38,833 nucleotides of DNA from an uncultured Burkholderiales bacterium (GTDB taxonomy: Bacteria; Pseudomonadota; Gammaproteobacteria; Burkholderiales; Burkholderiaceae_E), in assembly GCA_903903975.1 (NCBI GenBank), contig CAIVAS010000065.1, positions 1 through 38,833 on the forward strand. The letters are read 5' to 3'. The notes beneath the pieces are model-generated. The model searched no databases. It was not told where the DNA came from and saw only the letters and a list, made by a program, of their open reading frames with translations. Of this stretch, positions 17,368 to 30,315 are shown piece after piece (position 1 is the stretch's first letter; every line of letters begins with the position of its first letter). Position numbers and translations under genes: made by a program.

Positions 17368-19158
17368 TTGGCTGAAGTCCTGAATCAACTCGCGAACGGG
17401 CTGCCGCGGCGGCGGTTTGATGCGGTCATCGTCGGTGCCGGTGGTTCCGGTATGCGTTGCTCCTTGCAATTGGCCGAGGCCGGTTACAACGTTGCAGTGC
17501 TGTCGAAGGTGTTTCCGACCCGCTCGCATACCGTGGCTGCACAGGGTGGCATTGGCGCCTCGCTTGGCAACATGAGCGAAGACAACTGGTACTGGCATAT
17601 GTTCGACACCGTGAAGGGGTCCGACTATCTGGGTGACCAGGACGCGATCGAGTACATGTGCAAGATGGCGCCACAGGTGGTCTACGAGCTTGAACACTTC
17701 GGCATGCCCTTTGATCGCAACGCCGACGGCACCATCTATCAGCGTCCCTTTGGTGGGCACACCGCCAACTTTGGCGAGAAGCCTGTGCAACGTGCCTGCG
17801 CGGCGGCCGACCGCACCGGCCATGCCCTTTTGCATACCCTGTACCAGCGAAATGTCCGTGCGCGGACCCAGTTTTTCGTCGAGTGGATGGCGCTCGATCT
17901 GATCCGCGACGCAGAAGGTGCCGTTGTCGGCGTGGTCGCACTCGAGATGGAAACCGGCGACGTGATGGTCCTCGAGTCGAAGGTCACCGTGCTGGCAACC
18001 GGCGGTGCCGGACGCATCTGGGCCGCATCGACCAATGCCTTCATCAACACCGGCGACGGCATGGGCATGGCTGCCCGCGCCGGTCTGCCCCTTGAAGATA
18101 TGGAGTTCTGGCAGTTCCATCCGACGGGTGTGGCCGGTGCCGGTGTGCTGATCACCGAAGGTGTTCGGGGCGAAGGCGGCATTCTGCTGAACAAGGACGG
18201 TGAGCGTTTCATGGAGCGCTACGCACCGACGCTCAAAGATCTCGCGCCGCGCGATTTTATCTCGCGCTCGATGGATCAGGAAATCAAGGAAGGCCGCGGT
18301 TGTGGCCCGAACGGCGACTACGTGCTGCTCAAGCTCGATCACCTGGGCGCCGAGAAAATCATCAAGAAGCTGCCCTCGATTCGCGAAATCGCGATCAAGT
18401 TTGCCAACGTCGACCCGATTCGCGACCCGATTCCGGTCGTACCAACCATCCATTACCAGATGGGCGGCATCCCCACCAATATTCATGGTCAGGTGGTGGC
18501 CCCTCATGGCGGCAACCACAATGCGGTGGTTGATGGTCTGTACGCCATCGGCGAATGTGCCTGTGTGTCGGTGCACGGTGCCAACCGCCTGGGTACCAAT
18601 TCGCTGCTCGATCTGCTGGTTTTTGGTCGCGCTGCCGGCAACCACATCGTCGATGCCAAGTTCAAGGATCAGGCTCATCGCAATCTGCCGACGCAGGCAG
18701 GCGACGCATCCCTGGCGCGTCTGGCACGACTCGAAGGCTCTCGTTCGGGTGAAAACACCCAGCAGGTCGCTGATGGCATCCGCAAGGCGATGCAGGCGCA
18801 CTGCGGTGTGTTCCGGACTGGCGAGCTGCTCTCCGAGGGCGTCCAGCAGATCATGGCTTTGGCCGATCGGGCGGCCAACGTCCACATGAACGACAAGTCG
18901 AAGGTGTTCAATACTGCCCGTGTTGAGGCACTTGAACTCGATAATCTGGTCGAAACCGCCAAGGCAACGATCGTGTCGGCTGAGGCTCGCAAAGAGAGCC
19001 GCGGCGCACACGCCCACCGTGACTTCCCGACTCGGGATGATGCGAACTGGATCAAGCACTCGCTCTATTTCAGCGAAGGCAATCGCCTCGACTACAAGCC
19101 GGTATCGATGAAGCCCCTGACGGTCGAAACCTTCGAGCCCAAAGCACGAACCTTCTGA
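17368..19158 (+). CDS. sdhA: Succinate dehydrogenase flavoprotein subunit (TTG start)
   Basis: A 596-residue catalytic subunit oxidising succinate to fumarate. Visible features: the FAD Rossmann motif VIVGAGGSGMRCSLQLAEAG, RSHTVAAQGG with the His that binds FAD covalently, the substrate region WQFHPTGVAG, the active-site Arg segment around RYAPTLKDLAPRD, and HGANRLGTNSLLD. The C-terminal domain ends KPLTVETFEPKARTF. Length is normal for the family. No ATG exists near the N-terminus; TTG at 17368 begins AEVLNQLANGLPRRRFD, which aligns with known SdhA N-termini. It has GGAGA seven bases upstream and starts one base after the sdhD stop, so TTG is the probable start. The reading frame continues upstream into sdhD but that part is a shadow. 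Confidence 0.95.
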   Translation: MAEVLNQLANGLPRRRFDAVIVGAGGSGMRCSLQLAEAGYNVAVLSKVFPTRSHTVAAQGGIGASLGNMSEDNWYWHMFDTVKGSDYLGDQDAIEYMCKMAPQVVYELEHFGMPFDRNADGTIYQRPFGGHTANFGEKPVQRACAAADRTGHALLHTLYQRNVRARTQFFVEWMALDLIRDAEGAVVGVVALEMETGDVMVLESKVTVLATGGAGRIWAASTNAFINTGDGMGMAARAGLPLEDMEFWQFHPTGVAGAGVLITEGVRGEGGILLNKDGERFMERYAPTLKDLAPRDFISRSMDQEIKEGRGCGPNGDYVLLKLDHLGAEKIIKKLPSIREIAIKFANVDPIRDPIPVVPTIHYQMGGIPTNIHGQVVAPHGGNHNAVVDGLYAIGECACVSVHGANRLGTNSLLDLLVFGRAAGNHIVDAKFKDQAHRNLPTQAGDASLARLARLEGSRSGENTQQVADGIRKAMQAHCGVFRTGELLSEGVQQIMALADRAANVHMNDKSKVFNTARVEALELDNLVETAKATIVSAEARKESRGAHAHRDFPTRDDANWIKHSLYFSEGNRLDYKPVSMKPLTVETFEPKARTF

Positions 19159-19221
19159 CGCCCTGCCTCCCCGCCGGCATTCGGTCGGATACACACTTTT
19201 CCCGGACTCGCGAGAACTCAC

Positions 19222-19938
19222 ATGTCAAGCAAACGGACCATGCGCTTTTCGATCTACCGCTACGATCCCGACAAGGATGCCAAGCCTTACATGCAGGATC
19301 TCGAGGTTCAACTCGAAGACACTGACAAGATGCTGCTTGATGCGCTGATACGCATCAAGCAAGTGACCGACGACTCGGTCACGTATCGCCGTTCCTGCCG
19401 CGAAGGGGTCTGCGGCTCGGATGCGATGAACATCAATGGCAAGAACGGACTGGCCTGCATCACCAATCTGCGCGATCTGAAAGAGCCAATCGTGCTCAAG
19501 CCGCTGCCCGGACTACCGGTCATCCGCGATCTGATCGTCGATATGACCCAGTTCTTCAAGCAATACCATTCGATCAAGCCTTTTCTGATCAATGACACGC
19601 CGCCCCCCGAAAAAGAGCGGCTGCAAAGTCCCGAAGAGCGCAACGAGCTTGATGGCCTGTACGAGTGCATTCTGTGCGCCTGCTGCTCCACGTCCTGTCC
19701 GTCTTTCTGGTGGAATCCGGACAAATTTGTCGGCCCTGCCGGTCTTCTGCAGGCCTATCGTTTTATCGCGGACAGCCGGGATGAGGCGACCAGCGCCCGA
19801 CTCGATGATCTCGAGGATCCGTATCGGCTCTTCCGTTGTCACACCATCATGAACTGTGTCGATGTCTGTCCGAAGGGCCTGAACCCGACGCTGGCAATCG
19901 GCAAGATCAAGGACCTGATGGTCCGTCGAGCTGTCTGA
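19222..19938 (+). CDS. sdhB: Succinate dehydrogenase iron-sulfur subunit
   Basis: A 238-residue electron-transfer subunit linking FAD in SdhA to quinone at SdhC/D. The [2Fe-2S] ligands are in [21 protein letters not shown], within the N-terminal ferredoxin domain. The C-terminal domain has the [4Fe-4S] motif [11 protein letters not shown] and the [3Fe-4S] ligands in [14 protein letters not shown]. The start is ATG 19222 with GAGAA upstream; a Met six codons later is a possible alternative. It lies 63 bases past sdhA, with no strong hairpin in the gap, and 45 bases before the likely sdhE start. Confidence 0.95.
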   Translation: MSSKRTMRFSIYRYDPDKDAKPYMQDLEVQLEDTDKMLLDALIRIKQVTDDSVTYRRSCREGVCGSDAMNINGKNGLACITNLRDLKEPIVLKPLPGLPVIRDLIVDMTQFFKQYHSIKPFLINDTPPPEKERLQSPEERNELDGLYECILCACCSTSCPSFWWNPDKFVGPAGLLQAYRFIADSRDEATSARLDDLEDPYRLFRCHTIMNCVDVCPKGLNPTLAIGKIKDLMVRRAV

Positions 19939-19983
19939 GTTTCAGCGCGCGTGACAAGCTCCGGCGAACTGGACTCTGCGGCA

Positions 19984-20292
19984 ATGTCGTTTGACCATCC
20001 GGGCGAGCCCTTCGCTGGTAGAGCCGTGTCGAGTCATCAGACCGATCCGGCGCAGCGCAGGCGGCTTCGTTGGCGCGCGCGCCGTGGTCTGCTTGAAAAC
20101 GATCTGGTGCTTACGCGTTTTCTCGATCTCTACGAAGAGACACTGACCGATGCCGAGGTCTCAGGGCTGCATCAGTTGCTCGAACTCAGTGACAACGAGT
20201 TGCTCGACCTGATTCTTCAGCGAACCGAATCAGAATTGCCCGCCACGGCTGTCGATGCAGCGCTGATACTGCAGCGCCTGCGTCTTGTCTGA
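19984..20292 (+). CDS. sdhE: FAD assembly factor SdhE
   Basis: A small acidic helical protein (about 102 residues from ATG 19984). It promotes covalent flavinylation of SdhA. The diagnostic RGxxE motif is visible in RWRARRGLLENDLVL (R34, G35, E38), followed by FLDLYEETLTDAEVSGLHQLLELSDNELLDLI, the conserved helices of the YgfY/SdhE family. The start is uncertain: GTG 19951 would add 11 residues and GTG 20026 would remove 14, and none has a strong ribosome-binding site. ATG is preferred. The N-terminal 20 residues are longer than many family members. The gene sits between sdhB and gltA, consistent with co-expression with its client SdhA. Confidence 0.88.
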   Translation: MSFDHPGEPFAGRAVSSHQTDPAQRRRLRWRARRGLLENDLVLTRFLDLYEETLTDAEVSGLHQLLELSDNELLDLILQRTESELPATAVDAALILQRLRLV

Positions 20293-20340
20293 TGCTGATC
20301 CTGTTTCATTCAAAAAACTGTCCAATAGGGGATGCCTTCC

Positions 20341-21648
20341 ATGAGCTCTAAAAAGACCGCCACGCTGACGTTCTCGGATGGCAGCCCATCCGTCGAATTT
20401 CCGATTTACGAGGGCTCGGTGGGGCCGGATGTCGTTGACATTCGAAAGATGTATGGGCAAACCGGCAAGTTCACCTTCGATCCGGGCTTCCTGTCGACCG
20501 CGGCGTGCGACTCGAAAATCACCTACATCGACGGCGACAAGGGTGAACTGCTTTATCGCGGCTACCCGATCGAGCAGATTGCACAGAACTGCGATTTTCT
20601 CGAGACCTGCCATCTGCTGCTCAATGGCGATCTGCCTAATCGCGCCGAGCAGAAGGATTTCAACTATCACGTCGTGCACCACACCATGGTGCATGAGCAG
20701 ATGACACGGTTTTTCCAGGGTTTTCGTCGCGACGCGCATCCGATGGCGATTCTGGTCGGTTGCGTCGGTGCGCTGTCAGCCTTCTATCATGACTCGCTCG
20801 ACATCAATAACCCCGAGCACCGTCATATCTCAGCAATCCGCCTGATTGCCAAGATGCCGACACTGGTGGCGATGGCTTACAAGTATTCGGTCGGTCAGCC
20901 TTTCCTCTACCCGCGCAATGATCTGTCCTACTCCGCGAACTTCATGCGGATGATGTTCGGTACGCCCTGCGAGGAATATGAGCCGAATGAGGTGCTGGTG
21001 CGTGCACTTGACCGCATTCTCATCCTGCATGCCGACCATGAGCAGAATGCTTCGACCTCGACCGTGCGTCTTGCCGGCTCGTCGGGCGCCAATCCGTTTG
21101 CCTGTATCGCGGCGGGTATTGCCACCTTGTGGGGTCCGGCTCACGGCGGCGCCAATGAGGCCTGCCTCGAGATGCTCGATGATATTCAGGCCCAGGGCGG
21201 TATTGAGCGCATCGGCGAATTCATCGCCAAGGTCAAGGACAAGAATTCGACGGTCAAGCTGATGGGCTTCGGTCATCGGGTCTACAAGAACTACGACCCG
21301 CGAGCCAAACTGATGCGCGAGACCTGCTACGAAGTTCTGGGTGAACTCGGTCTGCAGAACGATCCGCTCTTTGCGCTGTCGATGAAGCTCGAGCAGATTG
21401 CACTCGAAGACGATTACTTCGTTTCGCGCAAGCTGTATCCGAACGTCGATTTCTATTCGGGCATCGTGCAGAAAGCGCTCGGTATTCCGACCTCGATGTT
21501 TACCTGTATTTTCGCGCTGGCGCGCACCGTTGGCTGGATCGCCCAGTGGAATGAAATGATTTCGGACCCGGATCAGAAGATCGGTCGCCCCCGTCAGCTC
21601 TATATGGGCCCGGTGCGCCGCGACGTCATGCCGGTCGATCAGCGCTGA
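20341..21648 (+). CDS. gltA: Citrate synthase (type II, TCA cycle)
   Basis: A 435-residue enzyme condensing acetyl-CoA with oxaloacetate. The N-terminal domain ([28 protein letters not shown]) belongs to the large hexameric Gram-negative type II enzymes, often NADH-inhibited. Catalytic motifs are [13 protein letters not shown] and [14 protein letters not shown], and the C-terminus has [18 protein letters not shown] 20341 is preferred over ATG 20332 because AGGGG (20327-20331) stands nine bases before it but is only one base from 20332. It differs clearly from the nearby PrpC (GHRVYK versus GHPVYT). Its last 23 bases overlap the convergent kinase-like gene, and I see no terminator after it. 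Confidence 0.94.
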   Translation: MSSKKTATLTFSDGSPSVEFPIYEGSVGPDVVDIRKMYGQTGKFTFDPGFLSTAACDSKITYIDGDKGELLYRGYPIEQIAQNCDFLETCHLLLNGDLPNRAEQKDFNYHVVHHTMVHEQMTRFFQGFRRDAHPMAILVGCVGALSAFYHDSLDINNPEHRHISAIRLIAKMPTLVAMAYKYSVGQPFLYPRNDLSYSANFMRMMFGTPCEEYEPNEVLVRALDRILILHADHEQNASTSTVRLAGSSGANPFACIAAGIATLWGPAHGGANEACLEMLDDIQAQGGIERIGEFIAKVKDKNSTVKLMGFGHRVYKNYDPRAKLMRETCYEVLGELGLQNDPLFALSMKLEQIALEDDYFVSRKLYPNVDFYSGIVQKALGIPTSMFTCIFALARTVGWIAQWNEMISDPDQKIGRPRQLYMGPVRRDVMPVDQR

Positions 21649-22315
21649 GATCCGGCGGCAGCCAGATTTCGACCTCGGTGCCAACACCGAGGGCGCTGCG
21701 CAATTCGATCCAGCCTCCCTGGGCCTCGATCAGGCGGCGAGCGATCGGCAGTCCCATTCCCTGACCGGGGGTCGAGGCGGTCTGCGGTCCGCGCCAGAAG
21801 GGTTCAAAGGCGCGGTGCAGATGGGCGCGGCTGATGCCGATGCCTCTGTCTGCAATCGTCAGGACCAGATGGTCCGTGTCGTCTGCCGACTCGATCCGCG
21901 AGCGGATGCGAATCGGCGTCGTCGACATCGAGTAACGGCAGGCATTGACCAGCACCCTGAGCATCGCCTGTGCCGTGCGGCTCGGGTCGGCAGTGAACCC
22001 GACCTCGGGATCATGCAAGCTTCGAATGATGCGTCGACCCTGGTCGATTCTTGGCATCGATTCGATCGCGGCATCGAGTACGGCCGACAGCGACATCGGA
22101 CCGCTGAGCGTCTGAAGGGCGTCGCGCCAACCTTCGCGTCCGATACAGGTCTCAAGATGCGAGGCCTGGGAGGAGTCCGAAGTGTAAAGCGCATCACCCG
22201 ACGGTCGATAGCCGTAGTTGTCAGGTCTGAAAAGACCCAGTCGCGATGCCCTCTGATTGGCATGAATCGGCGCCTTGACGGCGTGGGCGATTTCTGTGGA
22301 AACGATCGCGGACAC
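21626..22315 (-). CDS. Minimal orphan histidine-kinase-like protein (degenerate H-box plus HATPase domain)
   Basis: A 229-residue protein from GTG 22315, with AAGGGGAAGG five bases upstream and an in-frame stop 16 codons before it, so no longer N-terminus exists. Residues 6-16 ([11 protein letters not shown]) look like the start of a histidine-kinase dimerisation helix: His11 is present, but the acidic residue normally following it is Ala12. The C-terminal half is a clear HATPase_c domain: N-box [12 protein letters not shown]1 [24 protein letters not shown]2 [18 protein letters not shown]. There is no sensor domain, no membrane segment and no response-regulator gene nearby. It may be a stand-alone kinase or phosphatase, an ATP-binding partner, or a relic. 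It is convergent with gltA (23-base overlap) and divergent from odhA. Confidence 0.75.
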   Translation of the reverse strand: MSAIVSTEIAHAVKAPIHANQRASRLGLFRPDNYGYRPSGDALYTSDSSQASHLETCIGREGWRDALQTLSGPMSLSAVLDAAIESMPRIDQGRRIIRSLHDPEVGFTADPSRTAQAMLRVLVNACRYSMSTTPIRIRSRIESADDTDHLVLTIADRGIGISRAHLHRAFEPFWRGPQTASTPGQGMGLPIARRLIEAQGGWIELRSALGVGTEVEIWLPPDLSADRPA

Positions 22316-22646
22316 GGAGGCCTTCCCCTTGCGGCTGACGCGGCCGCAACGGCCGCTGTCTGGTTATCGGCACTGAGGTCGTGGACTTTAGTCGACAAAG
22401 CACCTCTTAAGCACAGATATGCGGCGGCACATCCGACCTATTTTCATTGATCGATAATCTCTGCGTGATAACCTCAAGTTGTGCAGTTGAGCCGCCCGGA
22501 TGGCGCCTGGCTTGCTTCAAAGAGGCTACCGCAAGCCGACCGGAGTCGGTAAGCGGGTCGTCATTGCGGGGCCGAGACCCAAGGTTGATGTCTCGTCGCA
22601 GCGGCCTGACCCTCGACGAGAAACTCGTTCATAAAGGTGAACCGAA
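22316..22646. other. Intergenic region between the orphan kinase gene and odhA
   Basis: A 331-base gap that should contain promoters for both divergent genes. I found no confident -35/-10 pair. Candidate AT-rich stretches lie around 22441-22471. A GCGGCCG-CAA-CGGCCGC hairpin (22340-22356) lies just upstream of the kinase ribosome-binding site, and a small CCGAC-CGGA-GTCGG hairpin is at 22536-22549. A 67-codon plus-strand frame at 22447-22650 shows no family features and is probably not a gene. Confidence 0.6.
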
Positions 22647-25511
<2,865 letters not shown>

Positions 25512-25512
25512 C

Positions 25513-26796
25513 ATGGCATTGATCGAAGTAAAAGTCCCGCAACTGTCCGAATCGGTTGCCGAAGCGACGCTGTTGCAATGGCACAAGAAGCCAGGCGATG
25601 CGATCGAACGCGACGAAAACCTGATTGACGTTGAAACCGACAAGGTGGTGCTCGAGTTGCCGGCCTCCAACGCCGGTGTGCTGGCACGAATCCTCAAGGC
25701 CGACGGTGAAACCGTGGTCGCCGGCGAGGTGATTGCCATCATCGACACAGATGCCGTCGCATCGACATCGGCGGCTGCGCCCGCTCCCACTGCTGCAGCC
25801 CCGGCCGCTGCACCGGCGACGGCTTCTGCCGCTTCGGCAGGTGGCGCTCAGGCAGGGGTTGCAATGCCCGCTGCTGCGAAGATGCTGGCTGAGGCGGGTC
25901 TGTCGGCCTCGAATGTTGCCGGTACCGGCCGCGATGGTCGGGTGACCAAGGGGGATGTCATCGGTGCGGTGGCGGCCGCTGCGAGCGCGCCCTCGCCGGC
26001 CAGGGCTGCTGTCGTTGCTCCGATTCCAACTGGTGTCCCGACAAACAGTCTGCCGTCAGTGACCGCGCCGATCGATCCGAACAAGATGATCGAAGGTCGC
26101 CCCGAGCAGCGGGTGGCGATGTCGCGTCTGCGCCAGCGGGTCGCTGAGCGCCTCCTTCAGTCGCAGGCAACCAATGCCATCCTGACCACGTTCAACGAGG
26201 TCAACATGCAGCCGGTCATGGACCTTCGCAAGAAGTATCAGGAACGGTTTGAAAAGGAGCATGGCACGCGTCTGGGCTTCATGAGCTTCTTCGTGAAAGC
26301 AGCCGTCCACGCGCTGAAAAAATATCCGGTCGTCAATGCCTCGGTCGACGGGACCGACATCGTGTACCACGGCTATTTCGATATTGGCGTGGCGGTCGGC
26401 TCGCCGCGCGGACTGGTCGTGCCGGTGGTTCGCAATGCCGACCAGATGAATTTCGCCCAGATCGAGAACCAGATCGGCGACTACGGCAAACGAGCGCAGG
26501 AAGGCAAGCTCGGCATCGAGGAATTGTCGGGGGGCACCTTCTCGATCTCGAATGGCGGTGTGTTCGGCTCGATGCTCTCGACGCCGATCATCAACCCGCC
26601 GCAGGCTGCCATCCTGGGTGTGCACGCCACCAAGGACCGTGCGGTTGTCGAGAACGGTCAGATCGTGATTCGGCCGATGAACTATCTGGCGCTGTCCTAT
26701 GACCATCGGATCATCGATGGGCGCGAGGCGGTGCTCTTCCTCGTCTGCGTCAAGGATGCACTCGAAGACCCCGCGCGTCTGCTGCTTGACCTCTGA
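25513..26796 (+). CDS. odhB: Dihydrolipoyllysine succinyltransferase (2-oxoglutarate dehydrogenase E2)
   Basis: A 427-residue E2 core protein. One lipoyl domain (residues ~1-77) carries the lipoylation Lys in [12 protein letters not shown]. An Ala/Pro-rich flexible linker (residues ~78-120) leads to the E1/E3-binding domain ([24 protein letters not shown]), then a second linker and the catalytic acyltransferase domain ending with [16 protein letters not shown], which holds the active-site His and Asp. The start ATG 25513 is one base past odhA, with GGAAGG about ten bases upstream. A single lipoyl domain is usual for succinyltransferases, as opposed to pyruvate dehydrogenase E2 proteins. Confidence 0.96.
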   Translation: MALIEVKVPQLSESVAEATLLQWHKKPGDAIERDENLIDVETDKVVLELPASNAGVLARILKADGETVVAGEVIAIIDTDAVASTSAAAPAPTAAAPAAAPATASAASAGGAQAGVAMPAAAKMLAEAGLSASNVAGTGRDGRVTKGDVIGAVAAAASAPSPARAAVVAPIPTGVPTNSLPSVTAPIDPNKMIEGRPEQRVAMSRLRQRVAERLLQSQATNAILTTFNEVNMQPVMDLRKKYQERFEKEHGTRLGFMSFFVKAAVHALKKYPVVNASVDGTDIVYHGYFDIGVAVGSPRGLVVPVVRNADQMNFAQIENQIGDYGKRAQEGKLGIEELSGGTFSISNGGVFGSMLSTPIINPPQAAILGVHATKDRAVVENGQIVIRPMNYLALSYDHRIIDGREAVLFLVCVKDALEDPARLLLDL

Positions 26797-26804
26797 GATC
26801 AGTG

Positions 26805-28238
26805 ATGGCCAATCAACGTTATGACGTAGTGGTGATCGGGGCAGGACCGGCCGGTTATATCGCAGCGATTCGCGCGGCGCAGCTTGGCATGAAGGTCGCG
26901 TGCGCCGAGAAATGGACCAGTCCCAACGGCGAGCTGGCGCTCGGTGGCACCTGCTTGAATGTCGGCTGCATCCCTTCGAAAGCCTTGCTCGCATCAAGCG
27001 AAAAATTCGAAGAAGCGCAGTCGCATCTCGATGTTCACGGCATCGAGATTGCCGGTGCAAAGATCGATGTCGCGACGATGCAGGCCCGCAAGGACGGCAT
27101 CGTCTCGAAGATGACCAAGGGCATCGAGTTCCTGTTTCGCAAGAACAAGATCGATTGGCTCAAGGGGCATGCGCGGCTGACCGGCGTCAGCGGGGATGTC
27201 TACGGCATCGAGGTTGACACCGCCCAAGGCGCCATCCAGGTTGAGGCGGTGAGCGTGATCATCGCGACCGGCTCAAAGGCGCGCCATTTGCCGGGTGTCA
27301 AGGTTGACAATCAAATGGTGTGCGACAACGAAGGCGCGCTGGCAATGCCGTCGGTGCCCAAGCGTCTGGGTGTGATTGGCGCAGGCGTCATCGGCCTCGA
27401 GCTCGGTTCGGTCTGGCGCCGGCTTGGTGCCACCGTGACCGTCCTTGAAGCCTTGCCGGGATTTTTGTCGGCCTGCGATGAGTCTGTCTCGAAGGAAGCG
27501 CTCAAGCTCTTTACGAAGCAAGGCTTGTCGATCAATCTCGGCGCGAAACTCGGCGAGGTCAAAGTCGGCAAGAAGGCGGTCAGTATCGACTGGACCGACG
27601 CCAAGGGTGTCGCTCAGACGCTCGACGTCGATCGCCTGATCGTCTCGGTCGGCCGGATACCGAATACCGACGGGCTGGGGCTCGAGTCGGTCGGCCTGTC
27701 GCTCGATGAGCGTGGCTTCATTCCGGTTGATGATCACTGCCGGACAGTGCTGCCTCGCGTCTATGCCGTCGGCGACGTGGTGCGTGGGCCGATGCTCGCG
27801 CACAAGGGCGAGGACGAAGGCGTGATGGTGGCCGAACTGATCGCAGGGCAAAAGCCGCATATCGACTACAACGCGATTCCCTGGGTGATCTATACCTCAC
27901 CAGAGATCGCTTGGGTGGGTCGCACCGAGCAGCAGCTCAAGGCCGAGGGCCGTGCCTATAAATCCGGGCAGTTTCCATTCGCAGCCAATGGTCGAGCACT
28001 CGGCATGGCGAGCGCCGACGGCTTCGTCAAGATGCTTGCTGATGCGACAACCGACGAGTTGCTGGGCGTTCACATCATTGGGCCAGGTGCCTCCGACCTG
28101 ATCGCCGAGGCCGCGGTGGCGATCGAGTTCAAAGCGTCGAGCGAGGACATCGCCCGTGTCTGCCATCCGCATCCGTCGCTCTCGGAAGTGCTGCGAGAAG
28201 CGGCATTGGCGGTCGACAAGCGTGCCCTGAACATGTGA
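26805..28238 (+). CDS. lpd: Dihydrolipoyl dehydrogenase (E3)
   Basis: A 477-residue flavoprotein that reoxidises the E2 lipoyl group with NAD. It has the FAD motif [16 protein letters not shown], the redox disulfide [16 protein letters not shown], the NAD motif [14 protein letters not shown], the second FAD contact [20 protein letters not shown], and the C-terminal [15 protein letters not shown] with the catalytic His near Glu. Start ATG 26805 is chosen; a GTG directly before it (26802) is possible. It lies eight bases after odhB. It is distinct from the flavin disulfide reductase domain at 2383-4545, which has a membrane domain and lacks the HPHPSLSE ending. Confidence 0.95.
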   Translation: MANQRYDVVVIGAGPAGYIAAIRAAQLGMKVACAEKWTSPNGELALGGTCLNVGCIPSKALLASSEKFEEAQSHLDVHGIEIAGAKIDVATMQARKDGIVSKMTKGIEFLFRKNKIDWLKGHARLTGVSGDVYGIEVDTAQGAIQVEAVSVIIATGSKARHLPGVKVDNQMVCDNEGALAMPSVPKRLGVIGAGVIGLELGSVWRRLGATVTVLEALPGFLSACDESVSKEALKLFTKQGLSINLGAKLGEVKVGKKAVSIDWTDAKGVAQTLDVDRLIVSVGRIPNTDGLGLESVGLSLDERGFIPVDDHCRTVLPRVYAVGDVVRGPMLAHKGEDEGVMVAELIAGQKPHIDYNAIPWVIYTSPEIAWVGRTEQQLKAEGRAYKSGQFPFAANGRALGMASADGFVKMLADATTDELLGVHIIGPGASDLIAEAAVAIEFKASSEDIARVCHPHPSLSEVLREAALAVDKRALNM

Positions 28239-28307
28239 GCCTGCGGTCGCCTGCTGCCGGGACTCAAGGCGGCGCAGCGGGCATCCGGCAGGGATGAGCC
28301 AAGTCTG

Positions 28308-29405
28308 ATGAACGTCCTGGAGAGATACTCGCAACTGCTGGCCGAGCGTGGCTACCGCAGCGATGCTTCGCAGCAGGCTGCGGTCGAAAGACTGCAGCGG
28401 CTGGAGAATGAACTGAGCGAATTCAAGCGCAGGCGATCGGGTTTTCTGCGCAAGCTGCTCGATCGTCCACAGGTGCCGCGCGGCGTCTGGATGTATGGTG
28501 GCGTCGGACGAGGCAAGAGCCTGCTGATGGATGTGTTCTACGAGGCGGTGCCGCTCGTGCGCAAGACACGCGTGCACTTTCATGAGTTCATGCGCAGCGT
28601 TCATCGCGAACTGCGCGATCTCAGGCAGGTGAGCGATCCGCTCGATGAGGTTGCCCGCAGGCTGGCGGCACGGTATCGACTGATCTGCTTCGACGAATTT
28701 CATGTCTCGGATGTGGCCGACGCCATGATTCTCGAACGCCTGTTGAGCGGCCTTTTCGCCAACGGCGTGGTCTTCGTGATGACCTCCAACTACCGGCCTG
28801 ATGATCTGTATCCCGACGGTCTTAACCGCGAGACCATCCTGCCGGCAATCGCGCTGCTGAAGACCCACCTCGATATCCTGAATGTCGATGCCGGGACCGA
28901 CTACCGGCGACTGGCCATGCAGGGCGTCGATGTTTATCTGAGCCCGCTCGGTCCCGAGACGGACCGTCGCTTTGCGCAGGCCTTCGAGCAGATTGCCGGG
29001 CCATCGACCGACGAATCGAATCTCACCATCGAGAATCGCGTCATTTCAGCCTTGCGTCGATCGGGTGGCGTGGTCTGGTTCGATTTCGCGACCCTGTGCG
29101 ATGGGCCTCGATCGCAGCTCGATTACCTCGAGATCGCGACCCGATTTCATACCGTCATGCTGTCTTCCGTGCCCCGCATGACGGCGGCGATGTCGTCGCA
29201 GGCGAGGCGATTCACCTGGCTGGTCGATGTTTTTTATGATCAGCGGGTCAAGCTGCTGATCGCCGCCGACGTGCCGCCCGAGCAGCTGTATGTCGCGGGG
29301 GCGATGTCGGGCGAGTTTCACCGAACCGTGAGTCGGCTGATCGAAATGCAGTCGCCCGACTATCAGGCTGCGCCGCGGCGTGGTCTGGCCGATACGCTGG
29401 CCTGA
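28308..29405 (+). CDS. zapE: Cell division protein ZapE (AFG1-like ATPase)
   Basis: A 365-residue AAA+-like ATPase. The Walker A motif is GGVGRGKS (residues 64-71), Walker B is LICFDEFHVSD, and sensor-like FVMTSNYRPDDLYPDGLNRE follows. VHFHEFMRSVH and the C-terminal FTWLVDVFYDQRVKLLIAADV are also family features. ZapE associates with the division septum and modulates FtsZ in E. coli; eukaryotic homologues (AFG1/LACE1) act in mitochondrial protein quality control. It follows lpd by 69 bases, an arrangement seen in other Burkholderiales, and may be partly co-transcribed with the odh operon. I see no strong terminator in the gap. Confidence 0.92.
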   Translation: MNVLERYSQLLAERGYRSDASQQAAVERLQRLENELSEFKRRRSGFLRKLLDRPQVPRGVWMYGGVGRGKSLLMDVFYEAVPLVRKTRVHFHEFMRSVHRELRDLRQVSDPLDEVARRLAARYRLICFDEFHVSDVADAMILERLLSGLFANGVVFVMTSNYRPDDLYPDGLNRETILPAIALLKTHLDILNVDAGTDYRRLAMQGVDVYLSPLGPETDRRFAQAFEQIAGPSTDESNLTIENRVISALRRSGGVVWFDFATLCDGPRSQLDYLEIATRFHTVMLSSVPRMTAAMSSQARRFTWLVDVFYDQRVKLLIAADVPPEQLYVAGAMSGEFHRTVSRLIEMQSPDYQAAPRRGLADTLA

Positions 29406-29426
29406 GCGGCCGCTGGCGGCGCTGAC

Positions 29427-30221
29427 ATGGTCAGGATCTGCCTTGTCACGGTGTCGAGCTTGCTGCTGCTGGCGACCGTGGCCTGCTCCACAACCGGGTC
29501 GCCTGACTCGATGAAACCGCAGCCGCTGCCTGTCGATCCCAAGTCGATCCTGACCGCTTTCGACTTGTCTGCACCGATGGATATCGTTACTGCAAACGCC
29601 GCGATCAAGGCTGTGGCACAGTCGCGCGACGCGGCCGATGATGCCTTGTTGCGCGAGCGAATCGCCTGCTATCGGCGCTTTCTGGTGACACGCTGCCTTG
29701 CCGACGTGACGTCACGAGAGCGCCTTGTCGACAGTCGTATCGATGCTGTCGAGGTGGCAGCCAATCAGGTCTTGCGAGAAAACGCCGCGCTTGAGCTCAA
29801 TCGACGCACGGCCATCGCGCTTGAGGAGCGTGCCGCTGCGAGTGCGGCCGAGGCGGCCAGGACGCTCGACAATCTGAAAGCCTTCGAAGCCCGCATCGAA
29901 TCGGCCGAGAAGGCGCGAATCGAGCGCGAGCGCGAGGCGCCCGAACTCGAGCGGCGCGCGCAGGCCTTGCGTGTCGATCGTGAGCGACGCGAAAAAGAAA
30001 ACGCCTTGCGTCGCGACGAGTCCGCCACCCGCGCCGCACAGGATGCGGTTTTTGCTGCCGAGCGCGAAAAGCGGCTCGAGGAAAATCAGCTGCGCCTGCA
30101 GGCGCGCGAGGCCCGCGAAAAAGCCCAGCGTGATCAGCGCTTGCTCGAAGAAGCCCGTCGCAGAGAGCAGCTTTCCGCGCCACCACCCGCTCAAGCGCCC
30201 GCGTCCATGCCGAGGCCCTGA
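29427..30221 (+). CDS. Putative lipoprotein with a long charged coiled coil
   Basis: A 264-residue protein of unknown function. The N-terminus has a basic residue, a hydrophobic run (VSSLLLLATV) and Cys20 in ATVAC, consistent with a lipoprotein signal, although the -3 residue (Thr) is not ideal. From about residue 115 to 250 the sequence is almost entirely Ala, Glu, Arg and Leu with heptad-like spacing and runs such as KARIEREREAPELERRAQA, so a long alpha-helical coiled coil is expected. It ends in a Pro/Ala tail. Two Cys lie in the middle part (IACYRRFLVTRCLAD). It could be a periplasmic spacer or a cell-envelope partner. It starts 21 bases after zapE, with a poor ribosome-binding site. Confidence 0.72.
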   Translation: MVRICLVTVSSLLLLATVACSTTGSPDSMKPQPLPVDPKSILTAFDLSAPMDIVTANAAIKAVAQSRDAADDALLRERIACYRRFLVTRCLADVTSRERLVDSRIDAVEVAANQVLRENAALELNRRTAIALEERAAASAAEAARTLDNLKAFEARIESAEKARIEREREAPELERRAQALRVDRERREKENALRRDESATRAAQDAVFAAEREKRLEENQLRLQAREAREKAQRDQRLLEEARRREQLSAPPPAQAPASMPRP

Positions 30222-30315
30222 TTGAGACAGCGCATGGGCAATCCGCACAGCGGTCCCACCCGTCTTTCAGATCGCTTGCGATGCCTCGATGCCACAGCCG
30301 AAAGGCGGTGGTGCT

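Noticed and set aside
17347-19221. A 624-codon minus-strand open frame opposite sdhA
   Set aside because: It is fully antisense to a strongly supported gene, has no recognisable motif, and long mirror frames are expected in GC-rich DNA.
28252-28296. Inverted repeat CTGCCGG / CCGGCAG between lpd and zapE
   Set aside because: A 7-bp stem with a loop over 20 bases and no T-run; not convincing as a terminator.
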